A stretch of 64,000 nt of DNA from Nibribacter roseus (GCF_042662225.1 NZ_JBHSYQ010000003.1:310001-374000); one strand, 5' to 3'. Shown: positions 15,502-24,736, numbered from the stretch's first letter. The notes: a model not told the origin generated them from the sequence alone. Numbers and translations are program-made.

Positions 15502-16335
15502 ATGCAGGAACCTAAAGGAACTCTGATAGCCCTTGGCGGCGGCGACGATGATGGTCTTATCTCTCTTATTCGGTCTGAAATCTGCAGCACCGACTCCCAT
15601 ATAGAGGTGATTACCACTGCTACGTTAGAACCAATGGAGTCTGGCCAGGCATACAAAGAGGCCTTTGAGGAACTGGGTTGCAACAGCGTTAGGTTTATGC
15701 ACATTGATGAAGAAAACGAGCCAGACAAGCCTCAAAACCTGGAGCGAATTAAACAGGCGGAAGTCATTTTCTTTACCGGTGGCAACCAACTTCGCCTGAA
15801 AGAATTTTTGGCCGGCAGCAAGTTGCACCATCTCATGCAGCAGCGGTTCCAGCACGAGGAGATTACCATTGCCGGCACCAGTGCCGGTGCCGCAGCCATG
15901 TCTAATCGCATGATCTATGAAGGCTACGGCTCTTATTCGCTCATGAAAGGCGAAGTAAAAACCACCGACGGCCTCTCGTTTATCAACAATCTGTTTATTG
16001 ACACGCATTTCACCGAGCGCGGCCGATTTGGCAGACTTGCCCACGCCGTCACGAAACGTCCTGAATTTGTTGGTATTGGTTTGGGCGAAGAGACGGGCAT
16101 CATCATAAAAAGTGCGAACCACGTAGAGGTGTTTGGCACCGGAGTAGTTACCATCATGGATGGCTCAAAGGTACGCTATACCAACATTCCAGATGTGAAA
16201 GAGGGCGACCCGATTGCCATAGAAAACCTGACCATGCACCTGTTGGTAGAAGGCCACGAATACTGCCTCACAGACCGTACGTTCCGGCCACTGTCGCAGC
16301 AGAAACGCAGCGCAGACGCGGCAACTGCCAAATAA
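15502..16335 (+). CDS. Cyanophycinase (peptidase S51 family)
   Basis: 277 aa from ATG 15502 (MQEPKGTLIALGGGDDDG); the longer frame from a TTG at 15424 is not family-like. Shows the S51 signatures: LIALGGG start, FTGGNQLRL, and the nucleophile elbow AGTSAGAAAM, with VGIGLGEETG later. Cyanophycinases cleave multi-L-arginyl-poly-L-aspartate into beta-Asp-Arg. No signal peptide, so intracellular. No cyanophycin synthetase lies nearby, so the substrate may be another isoaspartyl peptide. A 36-bp palindrome follows 8 nt after the stop. Confidence 0.85.
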   Translation: MQEPKGTLIALGGGDDDGLISLIRSEICSTDSHIEVITTATLEPMESGQAYKEAFEELGCNSVRFMHIDEENEPDKPQNLERIKQAEVIFFTGGNQLRLKEFLAGSKLHHLMQQRFQHEEITIAGTSAGAAAMSNRMIYEGYGSYSLMKGEVKTTDGLSFINNLFIDTHFTERGRFGRLAHAVTKRPEFVGIGLGEETGIIIKSANHVEVFGTGVVTIMDGSKVRYTNIPDVKEGDPIAIENLTMHLLVEGHEYCLTDRTFRPLSQQKRSADAATAK

Positions 16336-16342
16336 GGTGTTT

Positions 16343-16378
16343 GTTTTTAGCTCTCTTTTGTAAAAGCAGCCTAAAAAC
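16343..16378. repeat. 36-bp palindrome family, copy 8
   Basis: GTTTTTAGCTCTCTTTTG / TAAAAGCAGCCTAAAAAC; starts 8 nt after the cyanophycinase stop. One of two copies in the same convergent interval. Confidence 0.8.
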
Positions 16379-16508
16379 ATGTTGCCCTTGTAAAGAAGGC
16401 ACCGCCTTGCCTCTCATGCGATGCAAATAGTGCGTTAGCAGCGGCTTTTGGCACAGACACTCGCAGGCTTTGGAGACACAGTGAGGTTTTAGGAACAACC
16501 AGTTTAGT

Positions 16509-16544
16509 GTTTTTGGCCTACTTTTTAGTAAACAAGACTAAAAC
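16509..16544. repeat. 36-bp palindrome family, copy 9
   Basis: GTTTTTGGCCTACTTTTTAG / TAAACAAGACTAAAAC; 44 bp before the end of the oxidoreductase gene. Each convergent gene in this interval thus has its own copy. Confidence 0.75.
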
Positions 16545-16587
16545 ACGACTTGTGTCACTCCTGAATTCAGATTTTCGTTCGGCTCCA

Positions 16588-17481
16588 CTATTTCCTGAAT
16601 TCCTTTTGCAGCTCAATGTTGATGGCTACGGCCGCCTTGGTACCCTCTGCGGCGGCAACTATGACCAACTGCATATCGCGGGCGGCATCTCCGGCTACGT
16701 ATAACCCAGAAAGATTGGTCTGCTGGTGTTTATAGGTTTTCACCACGCCCCGGCTGGTAAAATCGCAGTTCAGTTGGCGGGGCAGGTCTGACCGCTGATC
16801 AGAACCGGTTGAGAAAAAAAGCGCTTCCCGCTGCTCTACTTTGCCGCCTTTCAAGACTATACGCTGTAGTTGTCCGCCTTCTCCTTCCAGCATTTCAATG
16901 GCCTCGGTAGACACTTTTACTCCATTTCTTTCCAGCAGCTCCCGGTCTTCGCGCTTAAGTTTATTGGTGCCGTCGGTAAAGAGCATGACATCACTGCTCC
17001 AGGTTTTCAATGAGAGCGAAAGACCAATGCCGTCGCGGTTTTTGCCGTAAGCTGCCAACGGCTTGTTTTTAGACTCATAGCCATCGCAGTATGGGCAGTG
17101 GTGTATGCTGGAGCCATAAAAAGGTTCGGCGCCCGGTAGTTTCGGCCACCGGTCCACCAGCCCCGTGGCTAGCAGCACTTTTCTGGAAAGGTACACCTGA
17201 TCGTCTTCATCGGTGGCCTGAAAAATTCCGTCTTCTTTTATGATCTTGACTATTCGTTTGTCTTTGAACGCCACCTCGTACTTTTCAAGGTCTTGGCGAC
17301 CTAGCTGCAGAAATTCCCGCGGCGCGGTGCCATCGCGGGTAATAAAGCCGTTCATGGCGTTAGAGTAGGAATTACGGTATTCACCAGTATCAAATAAAGC
17401 CACTTTGCGCATACAGCGCCCCAGCAACATGGCAGCGCTCAAACCAGCCGGGCCGCCGCCCACTATCAGTACATCATACAT
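16588..17481 (-). CDS. NAD(P)/FAD-dependent oxidoreductase, thioredoxin-reductase-like
   Basis: 297 aa. FAD-binding GGGPAGLSAAMLLGR at the N-terminus, redox-active CPYCDG (HHCPYCDGYE, about residue 127-130), and C-terminal GLYVAGDAA segment that binds FAD. The overall length and CxxC placement match small thioredoxin-reductase-like proteins; the NADPH-binding GxGxxA motif is replaced by AAYGKNRDGIG, so the cosubstrate is uncertain. Such proteins often reduce peroxiredoxin-like or ferredoxin partners. Monocistronic. Confidence 0.85.
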   Translation of the reverse strand: MYDVLIVGGGPAGLSAAMLLGRCMRKVALFDTGEYRNSYSNAMNGFITRDGTAPREFLQLGRQDLEKYEVAFKDKRIVKIIKEDGIFQATDEDDQVYLSRKVLLATGLVDRWPKLPGAEPFYGSSIHHCPYCDGYESKNKPLAAYGKNRDGIGLSLSLKTWSSDVMLFTDGTNKLKREDRELLERNGVKVSTEAIEMLEGEGGQLQRIVLKGGKVEQREALFFSTGSDQRSDLPRQLNCDFTSRGVVKTYKHQQTNLSGLYVAGDAARDMQLVIVAAAEGTKAAVAINIELQKEFRK

Positions 17482-17502
17482 AGGTCAATCTCTTTATCCG
17501 AA

Positions 17503-17661
17503 ATGGCTAAACGTAAGCCACAGAAAAGAGATGACTTCTGCCAACATAATCTTAAGCCGTCAGTAAGAAAAAACAATCAAAATGAACTGCCGCCGGTGCA
17601 ACCAACCTTTAGGCAAATGGGTCGTTTGGGTAGAAGATTTATTTATTTAAAAAAAAGATAG
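17503..17661 (+). CDS. Possible small basic protein
   Basis: A 52-codon frame starting ATG 17503 encodes a Lys/Arg/Gln/Asn-rich peptide (MAKRKPQKRDDFCQHNL..., ending GRRFIYLKKR). It starts 22 nt from the divergent oxidoreductase start and stops before the FadL promoter. No homologue is recognised; it may be chance. Confidence 0.2.
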   Translation: MAKRKPQKRDDFCQHNLKPSVRKNNQNELPPVQPTFRQMGRLGRRFIYLKKR

Positions 17662-17702
17662 TGCCTATGCATAACATTATGAAAATATCTCTTCTATTTT
17701 TC

Positions 17703-17710
17703 TATATTTG
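17703..17710 (+). promoter_or_regulatory. Candidate -7 promoter element of the FadL operon
   Basis: TATATTTG matches the Bacteroidota TAnnTTTG box exactly, 50 nt before the FadL ATG; no clear TTG -33 element is seen at the right distance. Confidence 0.4.
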
Positions 17711-17759
17711 ATTACAAAATCCACAACAAGCACATACTTTTATTTTAAACAGAAGACGC

Positions 17760-19007
17760 ATGAAGAGTAAATTTTTAGCCTTTCTGGGCGGAGCCGTGCT
17801 TTCGGCAGGGATAGCAAACGCAGGTGGCTTTCAGGCTAACCTTCAAGGGCAAAAGCAGATAGGCATGGGCCATGCGGGTACTGGCCTGGCGTTAGACCAT
17901 AGCAGCATCTTTTTCAACCCTGGCGCATTGGCTCATTTACGCCAGAACGGCATACAGTTAGGAGTAAGTGCTCTGAATGCAAGAATAGTATACCGTGAGC
18001 CCGCTCCGGGAATTTCTGAATCTAGAACAAATAACCCGCTGAGCACGCCTTTTCAAGTGTATGCTTCATACGGAAAAGAAGAAAGCCCTCTTCGCTTTGG
18101 TATTGGTGTGTACACCCCGTACGGCAGCTCCGTTAACTGGGGCAATACCTGGCAGGGCCGCTTTGGGTTAAATGAACTTAGTTTAACCGCTATTTTTATT
18201 CAGCCTACCGTCAGCTACCGCGTTTCTGAGAAATTTGGCATTGGCGCTGGCTTTGTATTTGCCACCGGTAGCGTGAACCTGCAACGCAGCATTCCGTTGG
18301 TATCTACCTTTGGCTATGAAAGCGGTTTAGAGTTAGACGGCGGAGCTACCGGTTTCGGGTACAACGTAGGCCTGTACTTTGCTCCTACCGAGCAGCTTTC
18401 GTTTGGTTTAACCTACCGCTCGCGTGTAGACATGAAAGTAGATGAAGGCGATGTTACCTATAGATTACCTGGCTCTCCGCTTATTGGGGCCAACTTCAGC
18501 GCCAATCGTTTTAATGCTGAATTGCCTCTGCCGGCCAACATTACGCTGGGTATAGGCTTCAAACCTACTGAAAAACTGACCCTTGCCGCTGACCTTCAAC
18601 GCATACAGTGGAGCGCCTACGAATCTTTAAAATTTGACTTTAACGGCAACGTTGGTGGCCCTGGCATGACAACGAGTGAGAGCCCCCGCAATTATAAAGA
18701 TGTGTTTATCTATCGCTTAGGTGCTCAGTATGAAGTAAGTGAAAGCTTCACCATCCGCGCCGGTGCGTATTATGATGAGTCTCCGGTACAAAATGGTTAC
18801 CTGACTCCTGAGACCCCTGATGCCGATTCAAGAGGAATTTCTGCTGGCCTTACCATTGCTCTGAGCGAGAAAGTAGACCTGGATGCATCCTTCCTGTACC
18901 TGAACAAAAAACAACGCACCGATGATGCCAGCAAATCTGGCGGCGTACCAGGCACATTTAAATCTGTGGCCTATGTACCAGGAATAGGCATCAACTACAA
19001 ATTCTAA
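17760..19007 (+). CDS. OmpP1/FadL family outer-membrane transporter
   Basis: 415 aa. Signal peptide (LAFLGGAVLSAGIANAGG) followed directly by the FadL N-terminal hatch signature GFQANLQGQKQIGMGHAGTG, then GSSVNWGNTWQGRFG and repeated beta strands; ends in Phe (GIGINYKF). FadL-type channels move hydrophobic compounds such as long-chain fatty acids across the outer membrane. Only 22 nt separate its stop from the following SGNH-hydrolase lipoprotein, so the two are probably co-transcribed: an esterase releasing a lipid and the channel taking it up is a reasonable inference. Confidence 0.92.
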   Translation: MKSKFLAFLGGAVLSAGIANAGGFQANLQGQKQIGMGHAGTGLALDHSSIFFNPGALAHLRQNGIQLGVSALNARIVYREPAPGISESRTNNPLSTPFQVYASYGKEESPLRFGIGVYTPYGSSVNWGNTWQGRFGLNELSLTAIFIQPTVSYRVSEKFGIGAGFVFATGSVNLQRSIPLVSTFGYESGLELDGGATGFGYNVGLYFAPTEQLSFGLTYRSRVDMKVDEGDVTYRLPGSPLIGANFSANRFNAELPLPANITLGIGFKPTEKLTLAADLQRIQWSAYESLKFDFNGNVGGPGMTTSESPRNYKDVFIYRLGAQYEVSESFTIRAGAYYDESPVQNGYLTPETPDADSRGISAGLTIALSEKVDLDASFLYLNKKQRTDDASKSGGVPGTFKSVAYVPGIGINYKF

Positions 19008-19029
19008 TTTTTCTTTGAGACATATTACC

Positions 19030-20469
19030 ATGAAGAATATAGTACACAAACTTGGTCTGGCGGCTTTCTTTTCTGCCTCTTTCCTTTTTGCCGGCTGTGA
19101 CCCAGAAATAGAAGACGACACGGTTTTTACCCGCGCCGATCTTGACTTAAGTAAATATGTGGCCGTTGGAAATTCGCTAACAGCCGGATTTCAAGACGGT
19201 GGCCTTTACCTGGAAGGCCAAATCAGTTCTTACCCTAACATTCTGGCTTACCAGTTCTCTCAAGTAGGCGGAGGCGGTTTCAACCAGCCTTTGTTCCCCT
19301 ATGAGCAAAGAAATGGCTCTGGCTATCTGAAGCTTAGCGGCTTTACCTCATCTGGCTCACCGATCATCCAGAGTGAACAGAATGCTTTGGCCGTTAGAAC
19401 AAACGTAGCGCCTCTACCTGGAGGGCCTATGCTAACCAAATACACCGGCGACTTCCAAAACTGGGGAGTGCCTGGCATGTCTGTGCTTTCCAGCGCAGTG
19501 ACGCAATATGGTGGCATCAACCCGTATTTTGAACGGTTGCTACCAGATGGTGAAGTGGGTCAGCGGAGCTACATCCAGAAAGTAGTGGCAACGCAGCCAA
19601 CCTTTTTCTCCTTATGGCTAGGGAACAACGATGTATTGAGCTACGCCACCAACGGCGGTGTGGTAGAGCAGACAAATCCGTTTGGTGGAATCACGCCTGT
19701 ACCGCAGTTTGAAGCAATTTATTCTCAACTGGTGGCTGGCTTATCTAGAAACCAAGCCGCCGAAGGTATTTTGGCTACCATTCCGGATGTACGTTCTATT
19801 CCTTACTTCACCACGGTTGGCCCTACCTTCAAAGCTAGTTTACCGGCTCAGGTCACCCAGTTGGTCGTATTGACCAAAAGCGGAGCGCAGCGTAAAGTTA
19901 TTGCCCGTGATGATATCAAAGTAGGTGCTTCCGGTACCGCTTTGTTTACACTCACCTCAAGCGGATACTTAGGGCTAATAGGAACTCAAACTGGTAAATA
20001 CTGGCGCGATCAGGCTAGAGCCAAATTCCCAACTGATGCCGCTGCCAGAGAGCAGCAGGTGAAAGACTATATTCAGAACCACGGATTAGATACCACCCAA
20101 CTATTTGGTGTGAGCGGGGGCAATCCTATCCCTAGCCAATTGGTGTTAGATGCTGATGAGCAGAATGAAATTACTACCGCCACTAATGCTTACAATGCCT
20201 TTATCAAGGCTCAGGCCAATACACACAACCTGGCACTGTTTGACGCACATGAGTTCTTCAACAGCGTACAAAATGGCTTGATGTTGAACGGCGTGAGATA
20301 TTCTCCAGCTTTCATTACCGGTAATATCTTCTCATTAGACGGGGTGCACCCAACTCCTGCCGGCTATGCCATCATCGCCAACCAAATGATCAAAGAAATC
20401 AACAGAAAGTATGGTTCTTTGATCCCAACCATTGATGTAACTCAATTTCGGGCAGTATTGATACCTTAA
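19030..20469 (+). CDS. SGNH/GDSL-family hydrolase lipoprotein
   Basis: 479 aa from ATG 19030. Lipoprotein signal with lipobox LFAGC (C23). Block I VAVGNSLTAG holds the catalytic Ser49, the GNND segment gives the oxyanion Asn (block III), and DGVHPTPAGY near the C-terminus holds the Asp-His pair (block V). Predicted esterase/lipase anchored in the envelope, facing the periplasm or surface. Follows the FadL gene by 22 nt. The 15-nt in-frame extension to TTG 19015 is ignored because it would precede the signal peptide. Confidence 0.9.
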   Translation: MKNIVHKLGLAAFFSASFLFAGCDPEIEDDTVFTRADLDLSKYVAVGNSLTAGFQDGGLYLEGQISSYPNILAYQFSQVGGGGFNQPLFPYEQRNGSGYLKLSGFTSSGSPIIQSEQNALAVRTNVAPLPGGPMLTKYTGDFQNWGVPGMSVLSSAVTQYGGINPYFERLLPDGEVGQRSYIQKVVATQPTFFSLWLGNNDVLSYATNGGVVEQTNPFGGITPVPQFEAIYSQLVAGLSRNQAAEGILATIPDVRSIPYFTTVGPTFKASLPAQVTQLVVLTKSGAQRKVIARDDIKVGASGTALFTLTSSGYLGLIGTQTGKYWRDQARAKFPTDAAAREQQVKDYIQNHGLDTTQLFGVSGGNPIPSQLVLDADEQNEITTATNAYNAFIKAQANTHNLALFDAHEFFNSVQNGLMLNGVRYSPAFITGNIFSLDGVHPTPAGYAIIANQMIKEINRKYGSLIPTIDVTQFRAVLIP

Positions 20470-20494
20470 TCAACCCCTGCCAGCACAAGCTAAT

Positions 20495-20525
20495 AAAGGC
20501 CCAGCCATTGCGCTGGGCCTTTTTA
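20495..20525 (+). terminator. Intrinsic terminator after the FadL-SGNH operon
   Basis: AAAGGCCCAGC / GCTGGGCCTTT, 11-bp perfect stem, 6-nt loop, followed by TTTT. Confidence 0.9.
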
Positions 20526-20594
20526 TTTCAACTTTCGTATAGTTGTACCTATAGATTAAGTAGATTTACCGCCAAGGCCACAACTAATTATTTT

Positions 20595-21050
20595 ATGAAA
20601 AACCTTATCACATCTTTTTTTGCAGTGATGCTGCTTTGCTTGTCTGCCTGCAGCAACGACGACGACAACCAATTAGACGCTCAGGCCAAATTACCCAACA
20701 AGCGCTGGGCAATCACTGAACTAAAAATTGAAACTTTCTTAGGCGAATCAGATGCTTATGCTGATTTTGAGGATTGTGAAAAAGATAATTACTTTGAATT
20801 TAGAGAGAACGGCGTATTGATTGTAGATGAAGGCGCCACTAAGTGCTCTTCAGATGATCCACAGCAAACCCAAGGCACCTGGAGTGTGCAAGGCAACGTC
20901 ATGACCATTTCCGGACTGAATTTAGGGTTACCCTCTAATACAGTAAAACTAAATATCACAGAATTAACCGACGCTTCTTTAAGAGGCACTTTCAAAGAAG
21001 ATTATCAGGGCGTGCCAGTAAGCGGAAAATTAGCCATGCGTGCTCAGTAA
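20595..21050 (+). CDS. Lipocalin-like lipoprotein (first of tandem pair)
   Basis: 151 aa from ATG 20595 (MKNLITSFFAVMLLCLSACS; lipobox LSAC). The mature domain follows the pattern NKRWAITEL - DCEKDNYFEFRENG - GTWSVQGNVMTISG - LRGTFKEDY, typical of Bacteroidota lipocalin-like (lipocalin_5/DUF5004-like) lipoproteins. Two Cys in the core (DCEKD, TKCSS) are shared with the next gene and may form a disulfide. The function of the family is unknown; envelope location inferred. The longer frame from 20508 overlaps a terminator and is rejected. Confidence 0.75.
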   Translation: MKNLITSFFAVMLLCLSACSNDDDNQLDAQAKLPNKRWAITELKIETFLGESDAYADFEDCEKDNYFEFRENGVLIVDEGATKCSSDDPQQTQGTWSVQGNVMTISGLNLGLPSNTVKLNITELTDASLRGTFKEDYQGVPVSGKLAMRAQ

Positions 21051-21086
21051 AATAAATCAGCCATTGCCCTCCGTTTAGATTTCATT

Positions 21087-21581
21087 ATGTATAATACCTT
21101 AAAACATTTTTACACAAGCCATCAGAATTCTTTAGCACAGAAGATTTTCCGATTACTCTTTCTGCTATTGGCGACTCTAATTTTTTTCTCATGCCAAGAT
21201 GATGAAGAAAGTGTTACAGATCTGAACAGCTTCATAGCTAACCGTGACTGGCAAATTTCCGGTTTGGTTGCCAATGCTGAAAACGGCCAATCTATGGATT
21301 ACTATGGCAATTTAGACGAGTGCGACCAAGATGATGTGTGGCGCTTTGTAGGCAACGGCTACTATGAAAAAACTGAAGGTGCTTTAAAGTGCGAGGAAAA
21401 TGAACCTCAGGTATATGAAACCGGCTCCTGGAGCTTGACCGGTGATCAGTTAGTGATGCGTCAGCCTACTGAAACCAGAACTTATACAGTGCTTGAGGCC
21501 ACTACCACTACACTGCGGCTGCAGCACATAAGACAAATAGACAACAGAAACTTATTTTTCGTCTATACTTTAACAAGATAA
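21087..21581 (+). CDS. Lipocalin-like lipoprotein (second of tandem pair)
   Basis: 164 aa; a longer N-terminal region leads to a lipobox (LIFFSC). Its domain mirrors the previous gene: NRDWQISGL, DECDQDDVWRFVGNG, LKCEENEP, GSWSLTGDQLVM and TTLRLQHI, with the same pair of Cys. The two genes are a clear tandem duplication with strong divergence, 36 bp apart, probably one transcript. A strong bidirectional terminator (21611-21652) follows. Confidence 0.75.
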   Translation: MYNTLKHFYTSHQNSLAQKIFRLLFLLLATLIFFSCQDDEESVTDLNSFIANRDWQISGLVANAENGQSMDYYGNLDECDQDDVWRFVGNGYYEKTEGALKCEENEPQVYETGSWSLTGDQLVMRQPTETRTYTVLEATTTTLRLQHIRQIDNRNLFFVYTLTR

Positions 21582-21610
21582 AGCCTCAGCCTTACGGGGC
21601 AAAATCTTTC

Positions 21611-21652
21611 AAAAACAGAAGCGGGAGCCCAAGGGCTCCCGCTTCTGTTTTT
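21611..21652. terminator. Strong bidirectional terminator fused to a 36-mer
   Basis: AAAAACAGAAGCGGGAGCC and its complement form a stem of about 19 bp with T-tracts on both sides, between convergent lipocalin and polA genes. Its right-hand GTTTTT is also the first 6 bases of the 36-bp palindrome at 21647. Confidence 0.92.
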
Positions 21653-21682
21653 GGTCCCTTTTAGCCAAAACAGGTTAAAAAC
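21647..21682. repeat. 36-bp palindrome family, copy 10
   Basis: GTTTTTGGTCCCTTTTAGCC / AAAACAGGTTAAAAAC; ends 1 nt before the polA stop codon (21684) and shares its first bases with a terminator. Confidence 0.75.
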
Positions 21683-21683
21683 A

Positions 21684-24551
21684 TTAATGCGCCTCCAGCC
21701 AGTTTTCGCCGGTGCCCAAGCCAATTTCCATAGGCACGCTGAGCGGTAGAGCCGTTTTCATGAGCTCTTCAATTTTGGGCTGCACCACGGCCAGTTCTTC
21801 ACGGGGCACGTCAAATACCAATTCGTCATGCACCTGCAGAATCATACGGGTGGCTAATTTCTCCTCGCGTAGCCATTGGTCAATGTTGATCATGGCAATC
21901 TTAATAATGTCTGCCGCCGTGCCCTGAATTGGTGCGTTGATGGCGTTGCGTTCAGCGTAGCCGCGTATGTTCTGGTTACGTGAGTTTATGTCTCTGAGGT
22001 AGCGTCTCCTGCCCAACAGCGTTTCTACGTATTCCTGCTCCCGGGCTACGTTAATGGCGCTGTCCATGTACTGCTTCACCGCCGGGAACTCCTGAAAATA
22101 GGCTTCAATAATCTCTGCGGCTTCTCTACGCGGAATAGCCAGTCTTTCGGCTAGGCCGAAGGCGGAGATTCCGTAGATGATCCCGAAGTTGATGGTTTTG
22201 GCCTTCCGGCGCATGTCTGACGTCACCTCTTCCACGGGCACGTGGAACACTTTGGCAGCGGTAGAAGCGTGAATATCCTGCCCCTTCTGGAAGGCCTCTT
22301 TCATGGTGGCATCATTGCTGAAATGCGCCATGATTCTGAGCTCAATTTGTGAATAATCCGCGGAGAGCAGCACATGGTTCGCATCACGCGGCACGAATGC
22401 CTTCCGGATTTCACGGCCTTTCTCCGTACGGATGGGTATGTTCTGCAGGTTGGGGTTAGTAGAGCTCAAACGTCCGGTGGCTGCTACGGCTTGGTTGTAA
22501 GACGTGTGCAGGCGGTTGTCTTCCGCGCAAACCAGCTGCGGAAGCGCGTCTACATAGGTGCTCTTGAGTTTTGTCAGCTGTCGGTGGTCCAGTATGAGCT
22601 GCACTATCTCGTGCTCAAAGGCTAGTTTAGAAAGAATCTCTTCGCCCGTGGCGTACTGGCCGGTTTTGGTTTTCTTGATTTTGCTGCCGCCCAGCTGCAT
22701 TTTGTCAAACAACACCTCGCCCAGTTGCTTAGGCGAGCCTATGTTAAACTCCATGCCCGCGTGCTCAAATATCTTCTGCTCTATCTCCTGAATATTCTGC
22801 TGCAGGTCAATGGAAGACTCGGCCAGGGCTTCGGCATCAATGCTCACGCCTTCGCGCTCCATATGCCCTAACACAGCCAGTAACGGATTCTCTACCTCAT
22901 TGAACAGGCGTTTTAGGCCTTGTTTTTCCAAAAGAGGGTCAAAATAGTTTTTAAGCTGCAGCGTGATGTCAGCGTCTTCACAGGCATACTCATACACTTG
23001 CAGCGGCGGCAATTTGTCCATGGTGAGCTGGTGCTTGCCTTTGCCCAGCAGCGTTTCTATGGAAATAGGCGAGTAGTTCAGGTATGTTTCGGCCAGCAGG
23101 TCCATGTTATGGCGCATATCAGGCTCCAGCAGGTAGTGCGCTAGCATGGTGTCATATAATGGCCCCTGCACATCAACACCGTAGCGCTGCAGCACCACCA
23201 AATCATATTTAATGTTCTGACCTATTTTGACAATGCTGGGGCTTTCCAGCACCTCTTTGAACTCCTGCACTAGATCATAGGCGGCTTCCTCGTCTTGCGG
23301 CGGAACCGGTATATAATAAGCCTCGCCGGGCAGATAACAGAACGAGATGCCTACCAAACGTGCGGTGATAGGGTCAATGCTGGTGGTCTCGGTGTCGAAG
23401 GAGATTTCTTTCTGCAGCTTAAGGTATTTCAAAAGCTGTTGCCGTTGCTCGGACGTATTCAGCAAATGGTATTCGTGCAGCGTGGTGTCAATGGTCTTTC
23501 TTACCCGTGGGGTGAGCTCATCAAAAGCTGTTTCAGAGGCCTCCCCAACTTCAGGCGCCACCGTATCTTCAGCTCCTCCAAACAACGAGGTTTGCCCCGT
23601 GGGCACACTTGATTTTACCCCCTTGCCCACGGTTGGTTTGTTGCTCACAGGTTTGGGAACGGCCGGTGAGGCGGTACCCAGCACACGCGTGGCCAATTGC
23701 CGGAATTCCAGCTCGTCAAACAGCGCCGCCAGTTTCTCCGTGTCTGGTCCGTCATAACGCAGCCCCTCCTCGTCAAAGTCAATGGGCACGTCCAGGTGAA
23801 TGGTGGCCAATTCTTTTGACATGAGGCCCTGCTCCGCGAATTTCTCCACGTTCTCCTTCTGCTTGCCTTTCAGCTCGTGCACGTTGGCAATGAGGTTCTC
23901 CACGCTCCCGAACCGTTGAATCAGCGTCTTCGCGGTTTTCTCACCAATGCCCGGAATACCTGGTATGTTATCCACGGCATCGCCCATGAGGCCCAGAATG
24001 TCAATGACCTGCTTCACGTTCTCAATCTCCCAGCGCTCCAGCACCTTGGGCGTATCAATTACTTCTATGGCGTTGCCCAAGAATGCGGGCTTGTAGACAA
24101 ACACATGGTCGGTCACCAGTTGGTAGTAATCTTTGTCGGGCGTCATCATGAACACGTCATACCCTGCTTTTTCGGCTTTGCAGGAGAGGGTGCCAATAAT
24201 GTCATCGGCCTCGTAGCCGTCCAGCATCATGCCGGGTATGCCAAAGGCCTCCACAATTTTCTTCACGTAAGGTATGGCAATGGCAATGTCTTCAGGCATG
24301 GCCTGACGGTTGGCCTTGTATTCTACAAATGACTCGTGCCGGAAGGTTTTGGAAGGCGCATCATAGCACACGCCAATGTGCGTAGGCTTTTCGCGGTTGA
24401 GCAGGTCTACCAAGGTGTTGGTGAAACCCAACGCGGCACCGGTATTCATGCCTTTGGAGTTGATTCTGGGGTTCTTGCTGAACGCGAAGTGGGCGCGGTA
24501 AATGAGCGCCATGGCGTCTAGGAGAAACAGGCGTTTATCTGGTGTACTCAT
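21684..24551 (-). CDS. polA: DNA polymerase I
   Basis: 955 aa from ATG 24551 (MSTPDKRLFLLDAMALIYRA); the longer frame upstream runs through repeats. Order: 5'-3' exonuclease (~1-290; GYEADDIIGT, MTPDKDYYQL, GDAVDNIPGIPGIGEKTA), 3'-5' exonuclease with intact FDTETT and a YDTMLAHYLL segment, then the family A polymerase with motif A LLSADYSQIELRIMA, motif B RRKAKTINFGIIYG and motif C QVHDELVFD. All three activities appear intact. Replication primer removal and repair in the cytosol. The linker between the exonucleases is long and Pro/Ser/Thr-rich. Confidence 0.97.
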   Translation of the reverse strand: MSTPDKRLFLLDAMALIYRAHFAFSKNPRINSKGMNTGAALGFTNTLVDLLNREKPTHIGVCYDAPSKTFRHESFVEYKANRQAMPEDIAIAIPYVKKIVEAFGIPGMMLDGYEADDIIGTLSCKAEKAGYDVFMMTPDKDYYQLVTDHVFVYKPAFLGNAIEVIDTPKVLERWEIENVKQVIDILGLMGDAVDNIPGIPGIGEKTAKTLIQRFGSVENLIANVHELKGKQKENVEKFAEQGLMSKELATIHLDVPIDFDEEGLRYDGPDTEKLAALFDELEFRQLATRVLGTASPAVPKPVSNKPTVGKGVKSSVPTGQTSLFGGAEDTVAPEVGEASETAFDELTPRVRKTIDTTLHEYHLLNTSEQRQQLLKYLKLQKEISFDTETTSIDPITARLVGISFCYLPGEAYYIPVPPQDEEAAYDLVQEFKEVLESPSIVKIGQNIKYDLVVLQRYGVDVQGPLYDTMLAHYLLEPDMRHNMDLLAETYLNYSPISIETLLGKGKHQLTMDKLPPLQVYEYACEDADITLQLKNYFDPLLEKQGLKRLFNEVENPLLAVLGHMEREGVSIDAEALAESSIDLQQNIQEIEQKIFEHAGMEFNIGSPKQLGEVLFDKMQLGGSKIKKTKTGQYATGEEILSKLAFEHEIVQLILDHRQLTKLKSTYVDALPQLVCAEDNRLHTSYNQAVAATGRLSSTNPNLQNIPIRTEKGREIRKAFVPRDANHVLLSADYSQIELRIMAHFSNDATMKEAFQKGQDIHASTAAKVFHVPVEEVTSDMRRKAKTINFGIIYGISAFGLAERLAIPRREAAEIIEAYFQEFPAVKQYMDSAINVAREQEYVETLLGRRRYLRDINSRNQNIRGYAERNAINAPIQGTAADIIKIAMINIDQWLREEKLATRMILQVHDELVFDVPREELAVVQPKIEELMKTALPLSVPMEIGLGTGENWLEAH

Positions 24552-24636
24552 AGTATAGCGAAGGTACGGGCAATGCTGCGGTGTTGCAACGGTTCTTTTA
24601 TCTTTAACTGCCGCGGAAGTGGAAAGTTTTGTTTCT

Positions 24637-24672
24637 GTTTTAGAACTCTTTTTTTTAAAAATAGGCTGAAAC
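24637..24672. repeat. 36-bp palindrome family, copy 11
   Basis: GTTTTAGAACTCTTTTTTTT / AAAAATAGGCTGAAAC, one of the less symmetric copies, upstream of polA in a divergent region. Confidence 0.6.
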
Positions 24673-24707
24673 CGCAACACATATTTTAAACATACGCATT
24701 TTTGACA

Positions 24708-24736
24708 CTCCCCCTTTGAAGGGGGCGAAGGGGGAT
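24708..24736. repeat. CCCCCTTTGAAGGGGG dispersed repeat, copy 1
   Basis: CTCCCCCTTTGAAGGGGG followed by CGAAGGGGGATG. An inverted copy lies at 30731-30760 and a partial copy at 30611-30632. Confidence 0.75.
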
